Shown: positions 1 to 8,810 of the stretch, piece by piece
How the letters are laid out: each line of letters opens with the position of its first letter
Position numbering within the stretch: position 1 is the stretch's first letter
Source of the DNA: Clostridia bacterium
GTDB lineage: Bacteria; Bacillota; Peptococcia; DRI-13; SM3-B62
Direction: 5' to 3'
NCBI GenBank assembly: GCA_018433675.1
Contig: JAHDQS010000028.1
Span: 1 to 51,348, forward strand
DNA length: 51,348 bases
Notes under the pieces: generated by a model
What the model was told of the DNA's origin: nothing
What the model saw: only the letters and a program-made list of their open reading frames with translations
Database searches by the model: none
Translations under genes and position numbers: made by a program

Positions 1-132
1 ACAGTGTTTCCCTATACTTCGGGACTAAGTGGTAAACTTTTTCATTGTCAAAACAGCGATAGGTGGTAAACTTTTTCACTGTCACTGCTGGTAAACAAAT
101 TCATTGTCAAGTGGTAAAGAAATTCATTGACA
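1..132. mobile_element. right-hand terminus of an IS21-family insertion sequence (transposase genes outside window)
   Basis: The first 132 bases contain four degenerate 22-bp direct repeats of the form GTGGTAAA-N3-TTCAYTGWCA, and the last one ends in TTGACA at 132. Multiple roughly 20-bp terminal repeats ending in TG/CA are characteristic of IS21-family ends, where IstA binds. No transposase is visible, because the element body would lie left of base 1. The family call rests on this end architecture and on remembered similarity to IS21 ends in Clostridia. Confidence 0.65.
29..132. repeat. four tandem degenerate 22-bp transposase-binding-type repeats
   Basis: Copies lie at 29-50, 63-84, 88-109 and 111-132. 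Copies 1 and 2 share the core GGTAAACTTTTTCA, while copies 3 and 4 have GGTAAA(C/G)AAATTCA. Each ends in TGTCA or TGACA. Spacing is 12, 3 and 1 bp, so they are not a satellite but ordered protein-binding repeats. Confidence 0.8.
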
Positions 133-307
133 TTCACAGTCAAGACGAACAAATTTCGAATTTAGCAGCTCTTGATCTCTCCCCCTATAGAGATGGGCGT
201 CTTAGAACTGGTTAATGAAATATTCTCCTTGTACATAATATGAGCAAAGTGCATGATTTGATAAAAAGTTGATGCAAGAGGAGAATAGCCGCAGAATCAT
301 ACATTAT

Positions 308-340
308 CCGTAGTAAAATGCCATGTCAATTTTACTACGG
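308..340 (+). other. 12-bp perfect stem hairpin
   Basis: CCGTAGTAAAAT (308-319) pairs perfectly with ATTTTACTACGG (329-340) across a 9-nt loop. It has no T-run of its own but is followed 7 bp later by a terminator hairpin. A small-RNA or attenuator arrangement is possible. Confidence 0.6.
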
Positions 341-347
341 TTACTTT

Positions 348-392
348 AAAAACCGCTGGTCTCGTTTAATAAAACGGTGCCAGCGGTTTTTT
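348..392 (+). terminator. rho-independent terminator
   Basis: AAAAACCGCTGG (348-359) pairs with CCAGCGGTTTTT (380-391), followed by TTAT. The T-run falls on the + strand, so it ends a rightward transcript coming from the insertion-sequence side. Confidence 0.8.
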
Positions 393-458
393 ATATCTTC
401 AGTTTTTACAATTTCCAACTTAAAAAAGACGGAAGGGTTACTTTTAATATTGGAATAT

Positions 459-487
459 TTGATACTATAGGTTAATATGTGTGTATT
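459..487 (+). promoter_or_regulatory. candidate sigma-A promoter for the exported protein gene
   Basis: TTGATA (459-464) and TGTATT (482-487) are separated by 17 bp, about 105 bp upstream of the start codon at 592. The -10 is imperfect and the surroundings are AT-rich, so this is only a candidate. Confidence 0.35.
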
Positions 488-591
488 ATAAACATAATTT
501 TACATTGGCATATGCAGGAAAATGTGATATAAACAAGCATATTGTAAATGTATGGGATATCAGTTTAAAATAGGAGAGGGGTTGATAAGAA

Positions 592-954
592 ATGAAAGGA
601 AAAACGATTACCATAATTCTTGCGACCTTAATACTAACGGCTAGTTCAGTATTCGGAGTGACTAGTACTGCTAATATCACCAGTACTATGACAGCAGCAG
701 ATGGAGCTCAGTATACTATGTCAGGTGCTGTAAGCATGCTCGGTTACAACTATGCTTCATCTACCAATTCTCTTTGGATACAATTGTACAAAGAGGTTTC
801 TGGTCCAAATCAACTAATTTCTGAGTCTAACATGGCTATCGGCGGCACTGCTTCATGGGCACCTAATGTTCCAAGCGGCACTTACTATGTGCATCTTGAT
901 CCAAGCGGTCCTCTTGGCACAGGTTGTAATGGATACGGAAGGGCTGAGAATTAA
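592..954 (+). CDS. small exported protein of unknown function
   Basis: The 120-residue product starts with a lysine-containing n-region and a hydrophobic stretch (about residues 3-22), which I read as a Sec signal peptide. The mature part of about 95 residues is rich in Ser, Thr, Gly and Ala. Its C-terminal half carries an SGTYYVHLDPSG segment of the kind seen in beta-sandwich surface proteins, and a single Cys in GTGCNGYG. A GGAGAGGGG ribosome site lies upstream. It has its own terminator (1014-1050), so it is monocistronic although next to an ABC transporter operon. No family was recognised. A bacteriocin-like role beside the transporter was considered but is unsupported. Confidence 0.6.
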   Translation: MKGKTITIILATLILTASSVFGVTSTANITSTMTAADGAQYTMSGAVSMLGYNYASSTNSLWIQLYKEVSGPNQLISESNMAIGGTASWAPNVPSGTYYVHLDPSGPLGTGCNGYGRAEN

Positions 955-1013
955 TTGTTAAATCAAATCTTGTTTTGTTCAACCGGTAAATAGTATTACA
1001 TGATATCCCATAT

Positions 1014-1050
1014 AATAGAGGGACATCATGATAGTCCCTCTATTCTTTTA
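1014..1050 (+). terminator. rho-independent terminator after the exported protein gene
   Basis: AATAGAGGGAC (1014-1024) pairs perfectly with GTCCCTCTATT (1034-1044), followed by CTTTTA. It separates the gene ending at 954 from the ABC operon starting at 1097. Confidence 0.85.
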
Positions 1051-1096
1051 AGTTGCGTGTAAAATCCAGGGGTATTAAAAACGGGGAGATTAGGAT

Positions 1097-3217
1097 ATGA
1101 AAAAGATTATTGACTCATACATAATTGAGTTAAGACTGTTAAATCGTTATTATGGAAGCTGGTTTTTTTTATTGTTGTCTCTTTTTGTTATTTTTTATCA
1201 CTCTATATTCGATCTTCAAAGGTCTGATCCGGGAGGAGCCTTGATTTCAACAGCCTTTATAATTCAGGGTGGGATGTTCGCTTGTATGATTTTAGGTGTT
1301 TATCTTGTACAAAAAGAAGCATTTTATTGGTGTGACGAAGTGTTTGATGTGCTGCCTAACGGACAGAGTTCAAAAATAATTGCTAAATGCCTTACTTTAA
1401 TATCTATAATACTTGCTTTCACCTGCATATCTTTAATTGAAATATATGTAATATTTTGGTGCAAAGATGTTCCTTGTATTTTCTATTGGAAGTCAATCTA
1501 CTATCTTTTTTTATACTGGGCAATCCCTTTTATTATATCAGGGCTTCTAGGAATGATCTTGGGATTGTATATGAAATCAAATTTGATTTATCCTGTACTG
1601 GTTTTAATCTGGTTATTTATTGGTCCTCTTAATATGGCTGTTTTTAAACCTCTTATGGGTATATTACGGGTTAATTTAAACTCTATTGCTGATTTTATGA
1701 ATCTTGGACAAACTAATCCCCATCTATCGTATGATCCTGTTTATGGTTTACAATTAGAAATCGGCAGATGGTTACAGAAGGGCTTATGGTTGTTAAACGT
1801 TGTGGTATTATTTTTAATATCGCTTTTAAAATCTTTCAATTTCAAATCTACTAAAACACTCGCTATTGTTATAATCTTTTTGTTAACTCTAAATATACCC
1901 TTGATTAACTCATTTGCTAAAGAAGACCAAGTAATAACAACAAAATATGAATATAATGCAGTGAATGTTTATGATATGTGTTACTATACTGCCAATAAAC
2001 AGACCGCATTTCAAAACAATGAACCATTTATTATCGAATCGTATGAAATCGATTTAGCGTCATTTCGTAATCTTAAAGCTAAGGTCATCATGGAAATAAA
2101 GCCACTCCAAGAAACCGAGGAATTGGTATTTACTCTTTACCATGATCTACGAGTAAAAGGTGTTTTTGATGAAAGCGGTACCCTATTATCATATGAGCAA
2201 AAGGGAGATCAAGTTTTGGTATCATTCCCAAAAATCTTAAACAAAAATGTTCTTAAGAAAATAGTTTTTGATTATGAAGGCACGAGTTCTCCTTATTTTT
2301 ATGCTAATGAACAAGCTGTTATGCTCCCCGCTTATTTCCCCTGGATTCCTGTTGCAGGTTCTTACCAAGCTATGAAAGCCGAAAACTCATACCTGCTGCG
2401 AAAGCCTTTAATTTCTCAAACACCTACGAAATATACACTCAAGTACTCAGGTCCTAAGCCTTTATTTACTAACCTTTCCAAAGAAGATGAGAATTTATGG
2501 AGCGGAAAAACATCATCCGGAATAACACTTGCTGCAGGAATGCTTACAGAAACAAAAATAGGAGAGATAAATATAGTTTATCCGATATCTCTTAACAAAA
2601 TGATTGAAGGAATACCAGGTTTTCTTGAAAACATAAAACCGGTAGTAGAAAATATTAAAACCGATTTAGCCCTTAAAAACACTTTAAAATCTTCAAAACT
2701 GCTTTTTCTTTCGATACCTACAGAATCAAGTTTAGTTTCCTCAACTATATGGAATTTAGATGACCATTTAATTATAGGAATAAACCAACAATATAATGAT
2801 GGCGATCTTCTAAATAACAGAAGATCCCTTGTTCGATCAGTATTGACTTCTTTAACCAGAACTAGCAACATGACTGAACAAAATGAGAGAATAAAAGCCT
2901 CCTTTATAGCTGGTTATGCATACTGGTATAGCATGAACTACGATCAAACATCTTATGAAGAATCAAAAACAATCCTGCATTCCATGATAGATAGCTACAA
3001 TCATTTGCGTACTATTATAGATAATTATCAGGAGCTTGAATTTGCAAGGGAAGAAATTGTATTAAACCAAATTAAAGCGTTTATCGATGAGAATAAATCA
3101 GACCACGAAATTTTGCAATCGTTTTTCCGTAATTGGTTAAGCGCCTTAGAAAGTGATAAAATTATGGATTTTGAGAATGTTACCGAATTAATCAGCATTG
3201 AAAAAGGGGATAGATAA
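1097..3217 (+). CDS. ABC-2-type transporter permease with large extracytoplasmic domain
   Basis: This 706-residue membrane protein has roughly six transmembrane segments in residues 20-275. A long soluble region of about 430 residues follows and runs to the C terminus without a terminal membrane anchor. The layout resembles permeases that pair an ABC-2 membrane domain with a peptidase-M1-like domain, but no HExxH zinc motif is present, so I infer no catalytic activity. It is followed after 1 bp by its ATPase and then by a second small permease. Substrate is unknown; export or self-immunity is typical of such trios. A GGGGAG ribosome site precedes the ATG. Confidence 0.7.
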   Translation: MKKIIDSYIIELRLLNRYYGSWFFLLLSLFVIFYHSIFDLQRSDPGGALISTAFIIQGGMFACMILGVYLVQKEAFYWCDEVFDVLPNGQSSKIIAKCLTLISIILAFTCISLIEIYVIFWCKDVPCIFYWKSIYYLFLYWAIPFIISGLLGMILGLYMKSNLIYPVLVLIWLFIGPLNMAVFKPLMGILRVNLNSIADFMNLGQTNPHLSYDPVYGLQLEIGRWLQKGLWLLNVVVLFLISLLKSFNFKSTKTLAIVIIFLLTLNIPLINSFAKEDQVITTKYEYNAVNVYDMCYYTANKQTAFQNNEPFIIESYEIDLASFRNLKAKVIMEIKPLQETEELVFTLYHDLRVKGVFDESGTLLSYEQKGDQVLVSFPKILNKNVLKKIVFDYEGTSSPYFYANEQAVMLPAYFPWIPVAGSYQAMKAENSYLLRKPLISQTPTKYTLKYSGPKPLFTNLSKEDENLWSGKTSSGITLAAGMLTETKIGEINIVYPISLNKMIEGIPGFLENIKPVVENIKTDLALKNTLKSSKLLFLSIPTESSLVSSTIWNLDDHLIIGINQQYNDGDLLNNRRSLVRSVLTSLTRTSNMTEQNERIKASFIAGYAYWYSMNYDQTSYEESKTILHSMIDSYNHLRTIIDNYQELEFAREEIVLNQIKAFIDENKSDHEILQSFFRNWLSALESDKIMDFENVTELISIEKGDR

Positions 3218-3218
3218 A

Positions 3219-4076
3219 ATGCTTGAAATTAAAAACATATCCAAATGCTATGGCAAATTTCCTGCGCTGACAGATGTTTCGCTTGAAATTTCTCCCGGTA
3301 TGTTTGGATTATTAGGCCCTAACGGAGCCGGGAAAACCACTCTGATGCGAATCATAACAACCCTCCTAACACCCACGGCAGGTGAAATAAGCATGGATAA
3401 CATCAACTGGAAAAAAGCTCATTTAGTACGGAATATGATCGGTTATCTTCCGCAAAAATTCTCTTTATACAAAAACATCACGGTCAAAGAAGTTTTGCAT
3501 CATATTGCTGTATTAAGAGGCTTTTACGATCAACGGGAAAAAATGGTTGTAAATATTCTAGAAAAAGTAAATTTATCGGAGCAAAAAGATAAGAAAATCA
3601 AAGAACTCTCCGGCGGTATGATTCGTCGTGTGGGTATAGCACAGGCAATTTTAGGTGATCCTCAAATCATTGTTGTAGACGAACCCACTGCCGGACTAGA
3701 CCCAGCGGAACGGATTAGATTTAGAAGATTATTACATTATCTCAGCAAAGAATCTATTGTGATTATTTCTACCCATATTGTTGAAGACATTGCAGCGACT
3801 TGCGAACAAGCTGCAATTCTTCATAAAGGAAAAATACTTAAGAAAGATGATTTGAAATCTTTATCTGATATGGCAAAAGGTAAGGTTTGGAGTATGACCT
3901 TATCAACGGATGAATATTTCAACATATCAAAAGAATGGAATGTCATTTCCAGTCAATATATTGGGGATAAGTATAATCTTCGCATTATATCAGAAACGCC
4001 GCCAAATAATGCCGTTTCCGCAACGCCTACTTTAGAAGATGCCTATCTGTATTTAATGGGGTGTGTTTCAGAATGA
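3219..4076 (+). CDS. ABC transporter ATP-binding protein
   Basis: The product (about 285 residues) has all nucleotide-binding motifs: Walker A GPNGAGKT near residue 38, Q-loop YLPQKFSLY, signature LSGGMIRR, Walker B IIVVDEPTAGLDP and the switch His in STHIVED. A TTG at 3198 opens the frame, but the ATG at 3219 has GGGG at the right distance and immediately follows the permease stop, so I chose it. The last 60 residues form a domain seen in drug or peptide ABC-2 exporters. The stop overlaps the next start as ATGA, pointing to translational coupling. Confidence 0.92.
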   Translation: MLEIKNISKCYGKFPALTDVSLEISPGMFGLLGPNGAGKTTLMRIITTLLTPTAGEISMDNINWKKAHLVRNMIGYLPQKFSLYKNITVKEVLHHIAVLRGFYDQREKMVVNILEKVNLSEQKDKKIKELSGGMIRRVGIAQAILGDPQIIVVDEPTAGLDPAERIRFRRLLHYLSKESIVIISTHIVEDIAATCEQAAILHKGKILKKDDLKSLSDMAKGKVWSMTLSTDEYFNISKEWNVISSQYIGDKYNLRIISETPPNNAVSATPTLEDAYLYLMGCVSE

Positions 4077-4714
4077 AAAAGAAATTAGATGTTTTTTACG
4101 ATTTTAAGGTAATGGGATTTAATGCACATCTTCCTTTCTTAATATCGCTATTACTTATTCTATATAGCTGTCTCAGGAGAGATGCTTTAAATCATATTAT
4201 ACCGGCCCTTGAGCTAACGTTTCCTGTTTTCGCTGCTTGGTGGAGCATCTTTTTATACCAATACATTTTAGAAGAACCCGGAAGCGAAACGGTGTTCAGT
4301 TATCCAACCAGCCGCTTGCAATTAGGGTTTCTGAGGGCATTCGTCTTTTTCATGTTCTATCTTTTTTTGTTGCTAGCGGTATTACTAATAATAGACCGGT
4401 TATGTGTTGCGCGTATTTTTCTCCCTCTAGCGGTGCAACTGGGATCTGAAGTATTTTTTTTCGCCGGTTTAGGTTTTTGGGCTATAACGATGACTGCTAA
4501 CTCCGGTTGGTCTTTAGTCATACTCGTTATTTATTCAAGTACGCAAATACTCACCAGAGGAGCGCTATTTCCAATAATAAATGTATTCTCATTTAATACA
4601 AGCTTATTAAATGCATCCGAATTATGGTTTTCATCTGTACATTCTTTCTCACTTGGTGCAATCTTATGGACATGGGCCCAGGTCAGCTTTGCCAGATTCC
4701 AGAGATATCATTAA
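4073..4714 (+). CDS. ABC-2-type integral membrane subunit
   Basis: This 213-residue, very hydrophobic protein has about six predicted transmembrane helices and no recognised catalytic motif. It overlaps the ATPase gene by ATGA at 4073-4076. A start 12 bp upstream in frame lacks a better ribosome site. By position and topology it is the second membrane component of the transporter. The operon ends at the terminator 4821-4865. Confidence 0.65.
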   Translation: MKKKLDVFYDFKVMGFNAHLPFLISLLLILYSCLRRDALNHIIPALELTFPVFAAWWSIFLYQYILEEPGSETVFSYPTSRLQLGFLRAFVFFMFYLFLLLAVLLIIDRLCVARIFLPLAVQLGSEVFFFAGLGFWAITMTANSGWSLVILVIYSSTQILTRGALFPIINVFSFNTSLLNASELWFSSVHSFSLGAILWTWAQVSFARFQRYH

Positions 4715-4820
4715 AACTTAATTTCGTTTAAGCAGGCTCACAAAAAACAGGGAGGCAATTAAAGGCACGATTTAATAGGGAAACTTATTGGACTATACCC
4801 CAAACCTATACGGTAATGTC

Positions 4821-4865
4821 AGAGGCAGGCCTTGTCCCGCGAGGGATAGCGCCTGCCTCTTTTTC
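4821..4865 (+). terminator. rho-independent terminator of the ABC operon
   Basis: AGAGGCAGGC (4821-4830) pairs with GCCTGCCTCT (4851-4860) and is followed by TTTTC on the + strand. The minus strand lacks a T-run after the hairpin. It abuts the 3' end of the leftward defence operon. Confidence 0.85.
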
Positions 4866-6814
4866 TATAGGAGTTCATAATCAATATTCTGTCCGCTTGT
4901 TTTTATGAAATTATTAAGAGTGGTTTCAATAGTACATCGGTCAAAACCATCAGGTAGATGAATGTATAAATCCTCTTTAGCACGGCTACAAGCGACATAA
5001 TACATACGGGTAAATTCTTGCGCCGCATCTTCAACTAACACCTGTGGATTTTGGAACATGCTGTTAAGAGTGATATTGTCTCTGTCTCTTCGTGAGTTCG
5101 GAGTTAAACTAACAACTACCTTTTCCCATTCAAGCCCCTTGGCTTGATGGACAGTCATATATCTGCTACCTGCTGAGAAAACCTCAGTAAATAGCTTATA
5201 TGATGTTTGCCAATTTAGCCCGTTTACATTACTTTTCAAATCATCACGGTCAGCCTCATCAAATACAGAGATTTTGAAGTCAACACCTAAAACGTTAATA
5301 ATCTCTGAAAATTGCGGGTCAGAAATTTTAGAGTTAAAATCATTAATAACATTTATTGTGGTTTTATCAGTTGTAGAATCTGAAAGCTCTTTAAAAATGC
5401 AACTTGAGAGCCCCTTGATGTGGGATATTAACTTCGGTGTTATCAACTTGGGCTCGATAGCCCTGTAATAGGAGAAAGACCTCAAAACATCAATAAACGA
5501 GCCTGTACGAAATCCATTCCATAAACTAAAAATAAACTTGAATGCTCTGACCCAAGCCACAAAGCTGTGTTCTTCTATATCACGCCGAATGTCAATCGGC
5601 GAGGTAAAATAGCTGTTGTAAATTCTACTAAGACATTGAATCTGAGGTTGCGTCACCCCGTTTATATACGCAAATGCGGCTGCCCATGTTCTTGTTAACA
5701 CCACACCCCCATCGGCAACAATTTGTGCGATACGGCGCATTTCTATATCGCTACTACCCATTATGAAATGAACTCTTTTTGCTTCTTCTTGTTGCTTTAT
5801 GCCTTCAGTTGCATATGGTCTTATGCTGATTTGCGATACATTTGTGTCTGATTGACGCAGATAATTACAAAAGTTCGCAATGTTGGCGGTAGACCTTCTA
5901 TTTCCGTTAATTACATATTCAACGAGTTCTCTGTTACTATCCAATACGAATTCTGCAAATTGCGACGGCTTTGCACCATGAAAACTATAAATAGATTGTG
6001 CTAAATCACCAATGATGCCAATCACCGTAGATTTTTCACCAATCATTTTAATTAGTTTTGTCTGCAGTGGATTTGTATCCTGAAACTCATCAACAAAAAC
6101 AAAAGGGAATCTGACCCTTGTGGCATATAGAGCAGTATGATTTTTTTCAAGAATGCGATATCCGAAATATAGTATCTCATTGTGTGTTAGCTTTCTTACA
6201 ACTGACCAGACATACTCTTTTATCGGTAAAATATGCTGTTCAGCTATTCTGGATGAAGCGCTAAATCTTTTCTTCATGCATCTTGCGGAAAATTCTCTGG
6301 AGTCACTATTGAAGGCATCGATGTCGACGCTGATATCGCCCATAATTTTTTTGCTGTAATCGGGTTTGTTTCCCTCGGTCGTGATATCAATAATGTACTG
6401 AAACATTTCATCTTTATCGACGCCGTGTAATATTCCCAAACCTTCTACTTGTGAAGTGATCTGACCTTTTTCATTTACGATAATTCCGAAATCGTCATGC
6501 ATTATCTGACGCAAATCCTGTTGGAAAGGTTTGATAATATGCTCAATAATAAAGCCGTGAATTGTATATGCTTCCACGGAATCGGCATATCTATCTAAAC
6601 GGCGCTTTATTTCATCAACCGCAGCATTTGTATAAGTTATACATAGAACCTTTCGCTGACGGCTCTGTGACACAAGAGGATAAGTTGTTACAATATGCTT
6701 AGCGTTCTCAACCAAAAAGTGTGTTTTGCCCGCACCAGGTCCCGCATAAATCTTGGCGTGCTTGCCGAGTTGCTCATCCGTGAAAATGTCTCCGGAGGTT
6801 ATTTCAACAGCCAT
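4865..6814 (-). CDS. gajB: UvrD/PcrA-type superfamily 1 helicase, Gabija GajB-like
   Basis: This 649-residue protein has the UvrD motif set: Walker A GPGAGKT (residues 25-31), motif Ia ITYTNAAVDEIKRRL, motif II VFVDEFQDTN, motif III IGDLAQSIYSFHGA, motif IV GNRRSTANIA, motif V MTVHQAKGLEW and motif VI YVACSRAK. It overlaps the upstream OLD-nuclease gene by 16 bp and has a GAGGAGGGG ribosome site. An OLD nuclease plus UvrD helicase is the Gabija anti-phage architecture (class 2 OLD). GajB of Bacillus cereus is shorter (about 494 residues), so this may be a divergent subtype. In Gabija the helicase-like subunit works with the GajA nuclease; that role is inferred here. It is the last gene of the operon. 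Confidence 0.85.
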   Translation of the reverse strand: MAVEITSGDIFTDEQLGKHAKIYAGPGAGKTHFLVENAKHIVTTYPLVSQSRQRKVLCITYTNAAVDEIKRRLDRYADSVEAYTIHGFIIEHIIKPFQQDLRQIMHDDFGIIVNEKGQITSQVEGLGILHGVDKDEMFQYIIDITTEGNKPDYSKKIMGDISVDIDAFNSDSREFSARCMKKRFSASSRIAEQHILPIKEYVWSVVRKLTHNEILYFGYRILEKNHTALYATRVRFPFVFVDEFQDTNPLQTKLIKMIGEKSTVIGIIGDLAQSIYSFHGAKPSQFAEFVLDSNRELVEYVINGNRRSTANIANFCNYLRQSDTNVSQISIRPYATEGIKQQEEAKRVHFIMGSSDIEMRRIAQIVADGGVVLTRTWAAAFAYINGVTQPQIQCLSRIYNSYFTSPIDIRRDIEEHSFVAWVRAFKFIFSLWNGFRTGSFIDVLRSFSYYRAIEPKLITPKLISHIKGLSSCIFKELSDSTTDKTTINVINDFNSKISDPQFSEIINVLGVDFKISVFDEADRDDLKSNVNGLNWQTSYKLFTEVFSAGSRYMTVHQAKGLEWEKVVVSLTPNSRRDRDNITLNSMFQNPQVLVEDAAQEFTRMYYVACSRAKEDLYIHLPDGFDRCTIETTLNNFIKTSGQNIDYELL

Positions 6815-8784
6815 ATCAACCCCTCCTCTATGTATTTTGGCACAATGAGATTTGCAGACAGATTATCGTTGGTAAGGATATCCAGTGCTGTATTACCTTT
6901 TTGATTTTCCGCAAAATGGAGAAACAATTCGGCGAAAAACAAACGCTTATAAATATTTTCGTGTGCATTATCTGAGGCTATTACAGCATTGAATTCGCTC
7001 AATAATTTTACAATGAACGGCAGGGAACGTCCATCTATTTCTGTATGCTTTGCGGAATTATTCCATGCCGCATAATCAAACCCGTATTTTTCAGCAAAAG
7101 ATGAAACACTACTGCTTGCAACAATTTTGAATAGTGCTGTTGCTACAGCGGCATTATCTGAGTTTGAGAGGAATAGTTCATCCTCAAACGTACGACCTCC
7201 GAGAGTTTGCGTCTGAATACTAAAATTGTCTATTTGGAAGCGTTGCTTTAAATCCTCAATATGGGAAGTTGTGCCATTTTTATACTCCGAATAACCTTGT
7301 ATGGCACCGTTGTGCCGCCACTTAAAATCTCTGTCGGTAATGCAAAGCACCTTTTTGCTTACTGTATTGCCATTGAAAAGTTCAACGAAGTGAGCAAAAT
7401 GCTTACCCCCAATCTCAACGATTGAAATATGTTCATCCTCATACGGACAACCGCATTTTTCCATAAAAAACGGTAACAGCAATTTCTCAGCAATACCCTC
7501 AACCAATATCACTTTATCTGCAAAAAGCATGTCCGAGCGGGTAACGTCGAGAAACTTCGTTAGATGTGCTTTCGCATTTTGTTTTTCGGCAAAATGAATG
7601 GCCAGACTTTGCTGTTTGCAGTCAGATTGACCATTCATGCGTTCATAGGAGAGAATATACATATTGTCGATACCGGCAACAGCAGAAATATTACTTGAAT
7701 GTGTGGTTACAAAAATCTGTTGATTGAGTTTGTCTGTTTCGTCCAATGTACGCAAATATTTAAAAAGTTTATATTGCATTGCAGGGTGTAAATGCGCCTC
7801 TGGTTCTTCAAGACACAGAATGCGAAAATCTCTACCCTTATGGATTTCAGTCAATTTGACAAGCATATATATACTGATTAAATTGTTATATCCTAATCCA
7901 TTGTAATCCAATGGAACTATATAATCCGCATCAGTATCTCGTACCTCTGTAACATAAGCGTCTCCGACTGAAACATTTGGGCGTAGGTCATGGGATATTG
8001 AAACATTGCCGCGAGCAAGACCTATATCATTGTTTTCATTTTCAAAAAGTTGTGAAAGCCTGTCAAGCGCAGGTTGCAGAAGTCTTTTCATTTCAGTTGA
8101 GACGTTTGCCCTCAACTGTTCTAATGCCGTAATATTGCTTTGTTCCTTGGCAAACGCATCTATCTCGCGACGTGTTTCTTTACTGACGGCTTCGCTCGTT
8201 CTTTCAGCACCAATAAAGCGAATGTCAAATATGCCTAAAGCATCCTTCTTGTCTGCTGCTGTGTCGTTTGCTCCGTTATAATATGACCATGAATAGCGAG
8301 AAATGAAGGACTTTAATACGGTCATAAATCCATTAAAATCAGTAACGTTCCCAACGGAACTTTTATAATCGCCAAGTGCTTTTAGATCAAGTGAACATAC
8401 TGCTTTTATAACTGCGGTAATATCATATTGATATGCTCCGTTTTCTTCAGATAAGGTCTCGTTCAGTTTGTCCATACCCAAGAACGGCAACAATCGGATA
8501 ATGCTTTCATCCTCCGTATCACTCTCTAATATTAGATGGCGAATAGTATATATAATCTCTATTTTGGGAGCCTCATCACGGTATTTTTCCGCAAACCCCA
8601 GCAAGTTGTTTTTATTAAAATCGTCAACAGATATAGAGGGGTCTTTCAGGAGGTTGATAGCGTGGAGAAATCCGGTTTTGCCAGAGTTATTTGCGCCGAT
8701 GACAACATTTAACCCTTTCTGAAATTCCATAGAGAAATTCTGAAAACACCGATAGTTTTTGATGGAAATTTTCTTAAGATACAT
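6799..8784 (-). CDS. gajA: OLD-family ATPase/TOPRIM nuclease, Gabija GajA-like
   Basis: The 661-residue protein has an N-terminal ABC/SMC-type ATPase with Walker A GANNSGKT (residues 30-37), LCLEEPEAHLHP as Walker B and TTHSSN as H-loop. A C-terminal TOPRIM domain follows, with VILVEGIAEK supplying the Glu and ITDRDF the DxD motif. This is the OLD endonuclease layout. Pairing with a UvrD helicase makes it class 2 OLD, i.e. GajA of Gabija, a nucleotide-sensing DNA-nicking enzyme. The frame is open from 8811, but the ATG at 8784 has GAGGGGG 7 nt upstream and gives the canonical MYLKKISIKNYRCF start. The gene starts 26 bp after the broken vsr gene. Confidence 0.85.
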   Translation of the reverse strand: MYLKKISIKNYRCFQNFSMEFQKGLNVVIGANNSGKTGFLHAINLLKDPSISVDDFNKNNLLGFAEKYRDEAPKIEIIYTIRHLILESDTEDESIIRLLPFLGMDKLNETLSEENGAYQYDITAVIKAVCSLDLKALGDYKSSVGNVTDFNGFMTVLKSFISRYSWSYYNGANDTAADKKDALGIFDIRFIGAERTSEAVSKETRREIDAFAKEQSNITALEQLRANVSTEMKRLLQPALDRLSQLFENENNDIGLARGNVSISHDLRPNVSVGDAYVTEVRDTDADYIVPLDYNGLGYNNLISIYMLVKLTEIHKGRDFRILCLEEPEAHLHPAMQYKLFKYLRTLDETDKLNQQIFVTTHSSNISAVAGIDNMYILSYERMNGQSDCKQQSLAIHFAEKQNAKAHLTKFLDVTRSDMLFADKVILVEGIAEKLLLPFFMEKCGCPYEDEHISIVEIGGKHFAHFVELFNGNTVSKKVLCITDRDFKWRHNGAIQGYSEYKNGTTSHIEDLKQRFQIDNFSIQTQTLGGRTFEDELFLSNSDNAAVATALFKIVASSSVSSFAEKYGFDYAAWNNSAKHTEIDGRSLPFIVKLLSEFNAVIASDNAHENIYKRLFFAELFLHFAENQKGNTALDILTNDNLSANLIVPKYIEEGLIWLLK

Positions 8785-8810
8785 ACTATTCCCCCTCGCA
8801 TTAAAAGCCA

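Larger units (their letters stand above)
133..458. other. gene-free stretch with two consecutive hairpins
   Basis: No open reading frame with a credible ribosome binding site was found here. The stretch holds two adjacent strong hairpins (308-340 and 348-392). It may be the 3' part of a transcription unit interrupted by the insertion sequence, or the leader of the downstream gene. Confidence 0.5.
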
